NCBI GenBank assembly: GCA_003184365.1
Contig: NKYR01000023.1
Coordinates: 299,262-363,261 of the forward strand
Length of the DNA stretch: 64,000 bases
Direction of reading: 5' to 3'
From: Evernia prunastri
Lineage: Eukaryota > Ascomycota > Lecanoromycetes > Lecanorales > Parmeliaceae
Each line of letters starts with the position of its first letter. Positions within the stretch are counted from its first letter, which is position 1. The position numbers were made by a program, and so were the translations under genes. Shown in pieces: positions 9,296-19,216 of the stretch. Under the pieces are notes generated by a model. It was given only the letters and a program-made list of their open reading frames with translations. It searched no databases and was not told where the DNA came from.

Positions 9296-10921
9296 TCAAC
9301 GTCCAAACATATAATTAGAGTACTGCGACCCCTGGCCCCAGCTAGTCGCCATGCCTGCTGTGTGTGGGCTACGCATTGGCATACCCATGCTTAAATCACT
9401 CATTCCAAAGTTGTTGATGCTGTTTGGGCTCATCATGCCATTCATGGTGCTGGCGGATGCGTGCAGACCCGGCGGAGCGGTCAGTCCCGGGGGAGGTCCG
9501 TTGGCCGTCGAAAACGGCTGGATTCCCAAGCCATTCGCTCCTGGCATGGGCCCTGATGGCGACAAGGGTGTTGGCGGACCCATTCCCCCGGGCTGCCCAT
9601 TGCGAACGCCGAGTGGGTTTTTGGAAAAGCTCAAACGTATGCCACCCTTCACACTGTTATGTAGTGGATGTCCATAGAGCTCATTGAGAGCCTTTGTCGC
9701 AAATGATACGTCTTCAAATTCCACGAAGCACATCGGTCCGTTCTGCTTCGTCCTAAAACACATCCTCCTGTATCCCCTCTGCTTCGAGAACATCGCCTTC
9801 AATTCATCCTCCGAGGTATCAATGGGAAGGTTTCCAACGTAAAGAGTATTGCATGGAGGGTTCTGATCAGCAGGATTGACGGGTGGGTAGTTGTGCCTTT
9901 GATAGTGTTGGTTTGCTAGTTGATAAGGTTGGTTTGGGCCCAGATTGGCGATGTTGGATGGAGACATGGCTGATGTAGGGCTCTGCATTGGCGCCGCATT
10001 ACGTGGCGATGTGAAGCCCGAAATTGGAGGAGAAGCTGCGGTCGTGGTACTGAGAGACAAACCAGCAAAACGAGATGTCGGTAATTGAGGGTTGGTAGGA
10101 TGACGGGAAAGCTGCCCTGACACGTCACTCTTTGCATAAGAGAGTGGATCCTTGAGAAGATCTCCTGGCTCATCATCAATACCATCTTCACCAATGACTG
10201 CTTTTCCTGACAGTCTCTGACGATCATTCATCTGCTGACCTATTGGTGACTGAGGAGAAAAGAAATTCGACATCGGAGAAACGACATCGGATCGCTCGGC
10301 GGAGGAGTACGAATTCCCGTTGGTGAGTCCAGGCACTGCGTTCGGAGGCGATATTCGATCTATAGCTTGAAACGTTCCATTGAAGCGCGATGATCGCGCC
10401 TGACCACCGGATGATGCAGTCGAAGAGCTCGAATACGCTCTATTGGACGCCATATCGAAATTGTTCCTGCCGGGTCCGAGACCACCCGACGGCGAAAGGC
10501 GATAGATCTCGACCTCCATAGGCGGCTCGTTGGGGTTATTTTTTTTCCCGTTCAGTAGAGATTTAGCCTCCTCAGCAGCACTGTTGCTGCGGAAACGTGC
10601 TATAGCAGATGGGTACCCTTGATCCGACGGGGAATCAGAACTGACAAAGTCTGCACCTATGAAGTCTTTTGCGAATAGAAGCATCGTCCGAAGAGCTTCA
10701 CCGGTTGTATGTCTTGGGAGCTTGCGAATATAGATAGCTGCCACCGATTCCATTTCTGTGCGACCAGAAGCTCTTTCGACCCCCATTGGAAAGCCCGGGA
10801 CGCCCGGATCCGTGTCGAAAGGGTTGTTGCTTTGGCTGATAGGAGAGATCGCCGACGAAGACGGTATTCTAAAAGGCATTTGGCTCGAACCATTGCTCAG
10901 CAAGTAACTTTCGGCTGCCAT
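9296..10921 (-). CDS. whi3: Whi3-like RNA-binding protein with RRM domains
   Basis: One exon encodes 541 aa. A degenerate RRM-like region occupies about residues 60-145 (AAIYIRKLPRHTTGEALRTM at its start, then AIARFRSNSAAEEAKSLL). A well-formed RRM spans about 358-434, with RNP2 LYVGNLP and RNP1-type MCFVEFEDVSFA. The middle (about 150-350) is long, Ser/Pro/Asn-rich and predicted disordered. The tail is rich in Gly, Met, Pro and Asn. This architecture matches the Whi3 family of yeast and filamentous fungi, which bind mRNAs such as cyclin transcripts and condense through low-complexity regions to control cell cycle and polarity. Function here is by family. The ATG at 10921 is the first in this frame. 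The gene stands alone, with more than 2 kb of noncoding DNA upstream. Confidence 0.88.
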   Translation of the reverse strand: MAAESYLLSNGSSQMPFRIPSSSAISPISQSNNPFDTDPGVPGFPMGVERASGRTEMESVAAIYIRKLPRHTTGEALRTMLLFAKDFIGADFVSSDSPSDQGYPSAIARFRSNSAAEEAKSLLNGKKNNPNEPPMEVEIYRLSPSGGLGPGRNNFDMASNRAYSSSSTASSGGQARSSRFNGTFQAIDRISPPNAVPGLTNGNSYSSAERSDVVSPMSNFFSPQSPIGQQMNDRQRLSGKAVIGEDGIDDEPGDLLKDPLSYAKSDVSGQLSRHPTNPQLPTSRFAGLSLSTTTAASPPISGFTSPRNAAPMQSPTSAMSPSNIANLGPNQPYQLANQHYQRHNYPPVNPADQNPPCNTLYVGNLPIDTSEDELKAMFSKQRGYRRMCFRTKQNGPMCFVEFEDVSFATKALNELYGHPLHNSVKGGIRLSFSKNPLGVRNGQPGGMGPPTPLSPSGPMPGANGLGIQPFSTANGPPPGLTAPPGLHASASTMNGMMSPNSINNFGMSDLSMGMPMRSPHTAGMATSWGQGSQYSNYMFGR

Positions 10922-13483
10922 TGCGCGATATTGTGCGGCAGTATGCCAGTCTTTCGTGTGAGGAGAAGCCTCTTGCGTGCGTGCGTAGGTTGGTGGATTT
11001 GAGCTTGGGGTTGAAGTACTGGCTGTGTTGGATACAACAAATAACGTGCACGCTCAAAGTCTTTTGCTTCTAGAGAAGCTCGGAATGTATTTTCGGACTT
11101 GGCTCCGTTGCGGGGGTGAGTCCGAGGTTGCTTGGCAGCGTCACTCGAGCCGGTCTCAAGAAGTCGCAGTCATCTCAACGCTGGGTTGCATTATTAGGAG
11201 AAGGGCAAGGACTGTGTGACTTGCGCGCAGTCACTCGTCAGAGGGCTAACCGGGCGTGTGGGGGGGCTGTCGAATGGGAGTATGCGATGGCCTTGAATGC
11301 GGTGTCTGTGGATGTGGGAGGGTGTGCCAGAGGTCGTCGAGAAGGTCGCAATGAGAGGAACGAGCGTTATGGAGGTGAGATTGAGAGAGCGATGAGTCAC
11401 GGAAGAGAGAGAGGCGCGCTTGAGAAGGTAGGCAAGAGCCAAAAAGCGACCGGGGCGGGGAAGGAGGGTAGTGTGCGAATGGTGTGGAAGCTGTTGGCAG
11501 GGATCGAAGATGGTTTTCGATAACGGATGGCCGTTGATTCGCGCAGACGCTGGTAGCCTCTTTTCCTCCTCTGTAATTGTGTCTGCTGTGCGCCTTGCTC
11601 TGTCAGAAGTTGCAAGTTCCAACTCATTTCAAGGGAAGCCTCTATTATTGCATGCGTACCTGGAGCTGAATTTAGTGGAACCAATTGGATGAGTGTATCC
11701 CGAATCCTCCTAAGTTGGTGTGGGCAAGGCCAAGAGGTGATCCGAGGGCCTTAAGGCGCAGCTCTTTTAGCAGTAGTCGGTGGGATGTACTGGCGTGCCC
11801 CTCGGGAACGGACGATCTCAACCTCTAGGCTTGACTAGGTTGGAGATAGGTACCCGACAGAAAAACAATGTTTGATACTGAATATGTTAGATTTGGCTAG
11901 AGGTGGATTGAAGCTGTATAGATCAATTGATGAGGAAGAAGAAGAAGGAGGTGAAGGAGAGAATGAGGGAAGAAAAGGTGTTCTTGACTTGACAAGCGGG
12001 GAATGGACCAAGAAAAATCCCAGGAATTCCAAGGCGAGCTAAGAATAATTGGCGGGGGGTTCTGGTTCATGGTTTTTTTAATGAGGAACGGAAAGTGGGA
12101 GAGGGGGGAGAGAAGGACAGGGAAAGGGAAAAAAAAAAAAAAAAAAAAAGGAACCAAGGGAACCCTCGAGATTTCTTCTTTTCCTTCTCGATTTGCTGCA
12201 TGAATATCTGGAGATGTGGGCAACCCAAGGGATTGGTTCGATCAATTAAATTGTTGCATAGGAATTGCGAAAAGCATGCTGCCTTAAAGCCAATCGCTCT
12301 ACAGTTATCAAGTGGAATAATGATTTTATCTTCTACAGTAATAATCATAATCATCCGAATTATTCGAATCGAAAGCTCACGACGGCACTTGGCATGTGGT
12401 GAATTGTCTCACAATCAAAGGTCTGACTGACTGCTGCAGCTGCAGCTTGCCGTAAGGTAGCGGCAGTTTCCAGGTACGCTCCGTTCGTTTGTCGGGTTCG
12501 AAGAAATAACAATAAAGTACTTACTGTACTTAACCTTAGGTATATGCCTAGGTATATTATTCCAGACGGACAACGGCCATCAACATGTCCATCATTATTA
12601 GTCTCGTTTGAATTGTCTCCCCCTAAGCTACCATTACAGAGCATTCGTGGAGTAGTGTATGAAGTCTTCCGTTTCCCTCTTTTATTGCAGAGGCGGAAAA
12701 GGTACTTCAAGTACAAGGTTGAAGATACTGTACGAGCAAGATACATCGAGATCCTTATCTACCTACCCCGCCCTAAGCCTTGAGAGCTTTGCTAGTGAAC
12801 TACCTAAGGTAATTAAAATTCACCACAATTACCCCTCGCTCGCTTCCAGAAAAGCCCGCCCATGCCGCTTTTATATGCCCACTCTCACTCCTTACTCGTC
12901 CAGTGAGAGTACGCCCAAAGGACGCCTGCAAATGTCACGACAGCATCATCCTAGCTCATCCCAGGTGGTCAAGGATCAGAACGTCCACGATTGGCGGTAA
13001 CCTGCAGTCCTGGTGCGTCCCGACAGTTGGAAAATGCCGATGGTGGGAGCACTACTGAACCCTCACTAACGGTCACAAGCCGAGTAAAGAGAGTGGGTGG
13101 TGGGTCCGTGGGATGTTTAATTCTGCCTTGAATATACTCTCACCTAAGTACTTTACCCACTGGGCTTTCGTAGATTTTGTTACAAAACAATAATGCCATT
13201 TCCCCATCGGAGAAGACGCCGTTGATGCGCATTTTTCTTTTTGCCGCTTGCAGAGCATGGAGCTTTGACCAAGCGTTCGCTGACTCTTTTATCAATATTA
13301 GACAGAAATTATCCCCTAACCTGCACCTGCTAGTGGGGATATTTGCGGTGCATTGCATTCATCTTTCTGGTGCGAACTTGAGATGGACCGACATGTCGGA
13401 AGCTCGACTCCATTGTAGAAATCTGCTGCCTTGCTTCTCGCAAGGCCTGATGCTCTTCCTCTCTCTAGCTCGTATTCTGTGTC
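10922..13483. other. Long intergenic region (2.6 kb), no gene supported
   Basis: The first kilobase is probably promoter and 5' leader of the Whi3-like gene, whose family often has long leaders (inference). A 21-A run lies at 12129-12149 and a purine-rich stretch at about 11930-12000. Several 60-140 codon frames exist on both strands, but none shows a domain or consistent codon bias. Confidence 0.55.
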
Positions 13484-14195
13484 TCAATAGTCTTGTACAC
13501 CAGTCTGGCCAGTAAGAAGACCCTCAGCTCCCCCCACCTCGTCATCAATTGCCTTGACCCAGCGCGGTTCCTCCTCCTCGAACCACTTCTCCTCTTCTTC
13601 CCTCTCTTGGACCCCTCTGTCATCGTAATCTTCACTCTCGTCGACTCCCTGATAGTCGAAGTCCACATCATCACCCCTTAGGAACATCAGCTCCATCTCC
13701 TGCCGCCATCTCTGTATGCCCTCCTCTTTGTTCATCGGGACTTCATCCTTCTCCTCGGCTACAATAGCCCCGGAAGCGTCCCTTCTGTATCTCATCAACG
13801 CCGCTTGATCTGGATTGGCCAATGCGCCAACTTTGGCTTCTGCGCGCCACAGATCTGCTTCAAGCACGCCGGAGTATCCCTTTTTTCGGCCTTCATTTTC
13901 ACGTTCGCCTGGTGTCTGAAAGCGTCGGACTAGGCGGTCGTAGGCAAGCGGGTCTTGGTGCCATCAGTGACATATCTTATCGTATTGATGCACATGGCAG
14001 ACCTTCAAGCTCGAGGGATGGAGAGGAGAAATACTCGGGGTGGGTGTCTAGGTAGCGCTTTCGGCGGTTTTTGATAATGATGCGGGCTTTCGAGCTTGGG
14101 GAGCGAGATGGACGCTCCGAGACCTGCAAAGGTGTCGGTACTGTATATTCAGGCTCATGGCCAGCTCCGTCCTTCTGATACGACTCCGTAGCCAT
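13484..14195 (-). CDS. CCDC97-like (DUF2052) protein, splicing-associated family
   Basis: Two exons, 14195-14003 and 13953-13484, are separated by a 49 nt GT-AG intron and give 220 aa. The joined sequence has the family's conserved order: KNRRKRYLDTHPEYF, then DPLAYDRLVRRFQTPGERE, GYSGVLEADLWRAEAK, and an acidic stretch FLRGDDVDFDYQGVDE with EDYDD. It ends EEKWFEEEEPRW with GQTGVQDY. This is the C-terminal domain of human CCDC97, known to associate with the SF3B part of U2 snRNP; a splicing role is therefore inferred from family. The protein is strongly acidic toward the C-terminus. The ATG at 14195 is the first true ATG in frame. The gene is divergent from the spermidine-synthase-like gene, with 536 bp between start codons. 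Confidence 0.82.
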
Positions 14196-14731
14196 TGCCG
14201 AAATGCAGAGATGAACGCTCACATGGGGGACGTGACAAAGGTATTTGTGACTTGAAGGCGTGGAAATATCAATGTAGACGACAGGATTCTAGTGGGTACC
14301 GTTGTATGGAGTGATGTACAATCCATGTAGCAAGTAGCAGGAAGCTCGCAGCTCGAGTACTCGTGCTGTGATTCTGTCAATTATTTGATAAAGCGAGGAC
14401 ACCCAGCTTGCTGAGAGGATTTATTGATGTCCTCGTTTTATCAGTTAATTCACTTCTGGACGGGACGAGTATGTAATCGCCCTTCCAACTGTACCACAAA
14501 GCCAGCGGAGTTTGCTCTACGACTGTAGGTCAACATTTCCTCGTTGTACTCTAAGATGAGGTAGGAGTTGCTCGAGGTTCGAGAATCATCTTCCACTCTA
14601 CACTCCGCCCGAGAACACTGACTTCAGAGGCCTGAGTCAATTCAAACCCCACTGAATATCTCAGAACGAAGCATCGGATGCTGCACCAAGTCCGCTTCCA
14701 TTGACTTCTTCCAGGTTCATTATCGTTCAAA
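14196..14731. promoter_or_regulatory. Shared divergent promoter region
   Basis: This 536 bp stretch separates two divergently transcribed genes and must hold both promoters. An inverted pair, TTTGATAAAGCGAGGACA at about 14386 and TGTCCTCGTTTTATCAG at about 14428, could form a hairpin or a palindromic factor site. Confidence 0.5.
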
Positions 14732-16667
14732 ATGCCTGCCCGTCGCTACAAAGCCAATGCCCGAGCGCCTGCACTGATGCAAAACAACAATGCGCAAAGA
14801 AAAACATGGTGGCCGTATGTGCGGCTCTCTCTCACGACGTTAGCGGCTCTCTTCCTCTCTGCCATGTCCGCAGAAGTCTCCAAATTGTCTCTGACCCCTG
14901 TCTACGGCTCAATCCCTCCCACAGCAAGCCTCAATTGGCTTCGAGGAGGTTTTGAGCACGATCAACGTTATATTGCGATGATATTGTCTGTAACCTTGGC
15001 AAAGATGTTCTTCAGCAAGCGCACTTTGGGGTTCTCGAAATATTTCGCGATATGGGGCTTCTTTGTCCCTTCTATACAGACTGTTCTCTACAGCTTCAGT
15101 GAGAGACTTGGCCCTGTTTGGGGTCCTCGCGCAACCTATCTTATGACCTCTGTCCCTCTCTCCTGCCTTTCTCTCTTGCATCTCGTGATCTTGATTGCAG
15201 AAGTAATCCCCCTTTCTATATTCGCCGAAGGGGCAGCAGCTCGCACCGTAATCGATCTTTGCGGCAGCGGGCTGGGGACACTTTTGCTAACAGGCGCTCT
15301 GCACCACTTCTTAGCACGAATTCAACTGTATGTACAGGAAAGGCTTACAGTGTTTATGATGTTGACATCGGGCATGCATGCAGTCTTTAGCCGTTTTGGG
15401 CTTCAGACTGCCACGGCTCTTCTGTACACGCAACTCGCCGCATCACTCAAACGATCCAAGCTTATTTTAACCGCCATCCTACCGTTACTTCATCTCGCAA
15501 CTGTCTGTCCCCATCTCCCATTGCCATACAACGCTGCCGTGCTCAATAATACACTTCGAACTGAAGGATACTCCCTGGTGGCTCGCCAAGAATCACTGAC
15601 TGGCTATGTCTCGGTATTGGACAATGTTAATGCGGGATATCGTGTCATGCGTTGTGATCATAGCCTCCTGGGTGGAGAGTATCTTTTCAAGCCGAGGGGT
15701 TCAAGATATAAGGAGCCGGTCTACACGATTTTCCTCACCCTAGAAGCGGTAAGGCTTCTACAGAGCAAGTCGTCGGGGAGCGAACAAGTTTCCCCAGACA
15801 AGCACAAGCATGCACTTGTCATGTATGTGTTCTACCTCGTAAATGTAAACCCTCACTAACTGGGCCTGGTGTTTTAGCGGTGTAGGTATAGGTACAGCGC
15901 CAGCTGCACTCATCGCTCATGGTGTTCATACCACGACGATCGAGATCGATCCAGTCGTGCATGAATTTGCTACAAAGTACTTCGATCTCCCAGAGAATCA
16001 TACCTCTATTATAGGGGACGCCATCAAGGTGGTCGGTGACATGCAAAAAACAAAAGAATCGAGAAACACTTACGACTACATCATCCATGATGTCTTCACC
16101 GGTGGCGCAGAGCCTATCGACCTCTTCACCAGGGAATTCATCATGGGCCTGAGTGACTTGCTCAAACCAGATGGCATCATCGCTATAGTACGGGACCCCC
16201 CAAAAAACCCCTTGAGCTCGTCTGCTCCGTGAACCAACGCTGACAAAGAGCCCCAGAACTACGCCGGCGACCTCCTCCTCCCCATCGCAGCCTCAGTCGT
16301 CCGCACCGTCGAATCCGTCTTCCCCAAATGCCGCTCGTTCCGCGAATCCCCCCTCCCCGACTCCCCACCACAGGCGACCGACTACACCAACATGGTCATG
16401 TTCTGCCGGAAATCCCCCGAGGCGTTCTCGTTCCGGGATCCGATCGAGGCGGACTTCCTCGGCAGCCCCGCGAGGCGGCAGCACCTCAGGCCGCGACACG
16501 AGATCGCGCCGGACTATTTCAGAGCGGGCACGCGGCGGCGGCAGGGGGAGATTCTCCGGCGGGGCCGCATCAGCGGGGAGATGCAAAGGTCTACGGTGGA
16601 TAGTGCGGTGGGGCATTGGTATCTTATGAGGACTGTGCTGCCGGATGTTGTGTGGGAGAATTGGTGA
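14732..16667 (+). CDS. Membrane-embedded spermidine-synthase-like protein
   Basis: Three exons (14732-15822, 15878-16187, 16257-16667) give 603 aa; introns are 55 and 69 nt. Residues about 28-270 contain roughly seven hydrophobic spans. The C-terminal half is a Rossmann-like aminopropyltransferase or methyltransferase fold. Motif I, IGVGIGTAPAAL, starts at residue 364 right after the first intron. Next come IEIDPVVHEFA (acidic ribose-binding loop), YDYIIHDVFTGGAEP and LLKPDGIIAINYAGDL. The second splice is chosen because it restores this last block. The order (TM domain, then spermidine/spermine synthase domain) is a known fungal and bacterial type whose substrate is mostly unknown, so polyamine synthesis should not be assumed. 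The C-terminus is basic. A 27-G run follows 8 nt after the stop. Confidence 0.85.
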
Positions 16668-17598
16668 CTTTGTTTGGGGGGGGGGGGGGGGGGGGGGGGG
16701 GTAGGAGTTGGACCGTTCGCCGAATTCGTTTTTTTTTTCCGGATTCTAGGGGCGTAAGGTCTAGCTTTGCTTGGAAATGTTGCTCTGTTCTGTCAGACAT
16801 TTAGGCCGTTATGGCAATTGGTTTCGCGCGGAATGTTTGGGGATCACAACAGCGTGCCTTGGTAGACGGATTACGGGTGCTCGTGCAATGTTTGCCACAA
16901 TGCTCCTCATCTTGCCGGAAGAATTGTTCTTCAACGTCCTGAGGAGAGAGGGGAAAAAGAGGGAAAAGAAAACCAAAATTAAATCTTGCGAATTGGCAGA
17001 GTAGGTCCAGCATTACATACCTATTTAGATAAACTAAGGAAGCCGCGGGCAACAATCTTCCAAGTTGACATAAATTCATGCATAGAGGCCCGCGTACTAT
17101 CTTTGGACGTGATCAGTACACATGTATTACGGCTTCTGCATGAGATCTGTATCACAACTCCATAAGGCCCATGATTACCTATGTATTAGTATCTAGCGAG
17201 CTCTCTTCCTCAGGTTAGTCCTCCGGTCTTCCTCAACTCAACCACATTGATTTCCTTCTTTCACCTCTCCCCTTCATCACTCTTCCCTACCTCGCTCGCC
17301 TGCACTATTTATACTTTTACCTGTAGCTTTTGCATCGGTTAAAGGTCGGAGAACAAGCCCGTCGTGAATTTGTTCTGGATCCAAAATTACACGCGCCTTG
17401 TGAATGTGCTCAAGGCGATAGATTCGAGACGGCTTTGTCATCCGGTCCTCCCTCTCAATTTGATTTCAATCTCCTGCAGCAGCACATTTGGAGGCGAAGT
17501 ATTGCCGTGCGCCCAAGACCTGGCTGTGGAAGAGACTGGTGTGAATGCCAGGGTCGCCTGAGTCATCGGGTTGAACCTCACAACGGCTCACGAGCCAC
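16668..17598. other. Intergenic, contains poly-G
   Basis: Apart from the poly-G at 16676-16702 and a T9 run at about 16730, no gene is supported. Short frames are present but have no recognisable content. Confidence 0.5.
16676..16702 (+). repeat. 27-nt poly-G tract just after a stop codon
   Basis: An uninterrupted run of 27 G lies in the 3' UTR of the spermidine-synthase-like gene, 8 nt past the TGA ending at 16667. Such a run can form stacked G-quadruplexes in the transcript. Its exact length is likely unreliable in any sequencing technology. Confidence 0.9.
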
Positions 17599-18174
17599 CT
17601 AGCTTGGCACAGAAGATCTCCGCGACGGGACAATGGTCGTGCCCTCAACAAGGATGGTCTCTTGGAGATCCGTCGCTTGGATTGACGGAACCGCTCCAGT
17701 CGGCGTGAAGTAGCGGTGACGATGGCTACAGCATTGATGGCGAGATAGCATACGGCCTGCCTGAGCGCTGACGTAGTACCGCGTATGGGTAGAGACCGAC
17801 CACGTTCTATATTCAAATTGCCGAAGACAGCTGACTCGGAAGTCGCACCAGTCGCGTAAGATTCTGGGATCGCGGCTAAAGGGGTCCCAAAGCAGGAAGG
17901 TCTCGATGGCCAGGGAGTTTGACACCAGTACCTTGGTGTATTCGGGGTAAGTCACAAACAAGCCGATCCGCCCATGTGTGCGGCGACTTTCGTCCCTGTG
18001 GCGAACTCCCCATTCGATACCGTCCAGACCAGGCATCGGCGTGTACTTGGGCCAGTCGCCTTCCCGCATGTGCGTCTCGCGGTGTTTCAAGCCAGGGAAC
18101 CTCACATGGACGATGATATGGCCCGCTTTTAGCTCCGTTTCCGCGAGGTCCTTGAAGAGCTTTGGTTCGACCAA
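17599..18174 (-). pseudogene. Unrecognised ORF, probably a decayed or partial gene
   Basis: The frame from about 18174 to 17770 reads like protein: it uses C/G third positions and contains stretches such as HIIVHVRFPGLKHRE, MPGLDGIEWGVRHRDESR and ETFLLWDPFSRDPRILRDW. It lacks a true ATG at its start (the 5' codon is TTG). An overlapping frame ending at 17466 carries a hydrophobic segment, CYLAINAVAIVTATS, followed by basic residues, which would make a plausible membrane tail. A frame change near 17770 would be needed to use it. I found no clean splice pair that joins the parts. This could be a pseudogene, or a real gene whose introns I cannot place. No family recognised. Confidence 0.33.
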
Positions 18175-19216
18175 TGTGATCGTTAATCATAGCTTTCGCG
18201 GTGTGAATATGCACCACGCAAGATGACGACTGGAAGCATCTAACTCATCTTCATGGTCAATTCCTGGAAGGCCAAGCCGAGAGTGTTCATCAGCATATTT
18301 GGAATTGAACGGGTGCGTTGGCTACGCATACACCCGTGTCGATTATCCCCCACTTTTCTTCGAAGTCCACGCAGTATCAAGTAAGCTTGACGCTTCGTTG
18401 AGGGTAATTGATGTACCGATGAATCGGCATTGGGAACGAAAACAAGGTTACAGGTGGTCGCTGATGCAGAGGAGGATGACGAGCGTCAAGCAGTATGCCA
18501 GAATATTAATTCATGCCATGCATAGAACGCGGAGATTGGCGAAAAAGGTACAATGGTGGAAGTAGCATGGCCCCGCTATGGGTTAGTAACCAAGAATAGC
18601 CTACTCTTTACTCCTCATTGGGCTCAACGTCGTTTGTGTGGAGCTTCGCAGTTGACTCCAATTGCTCTACGGAGGTAGCTGCCAACGCCAGTCAATAGAA
18701 TGCCACCTCATAGATACTTGCAAGCTGCATTCTGCTGGTCAAGGACCCTGGAGATTTGATCCATATCACCAATGCCTGCAGGGTACATGCAAGCCTGCCT
18801 CAAAAATTGTAGCTGTCATGCAGTTTAAATGTTCAAAAATTGTCCGCAACAGCTTGCGGAGCAACTTCCATCCAACCAGCGCAAAGACTATGTGCATACT
18901 CCCTACTCCGTACTGCTAAGGAAGATCACTTGCAACACCATGAGATGGAGATTTCGAGATAGTGATAGACATCAAACGCGTAGAAAACAGCCCCACGTCT
19001 TTTACCAGGTCATTCAGTCTTTGGCTACCTCCTGACTTCTGAAGTTGCCAAGCCGAAGCATCCGACGCCGCAAGACACGCGTGACCCAGGGGGGCCCAAA
19101 AGCGACAATAGGAGTAAGGAATTGCTTCCCATACATTGTCCTGCTTGTGGTGGAAAACCCTACACCCACAGGAGAGAAGGCAGAATTGATTTCGAGAGGG
19201 GCGTGGAGAAAATGTG
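18175..19216. other. Intergenic, upstream of ssk1
   Basis: No coding frame is supported. The right-hand part is the presumptive ssk1 promoter and leader. Confidence 0.5.

Noticed and set aside
13177..13515. 112-codon plus-strand frame
   Set aside because: It overlaps the end of the CCDC97-like gene and has no motif or coding bias.
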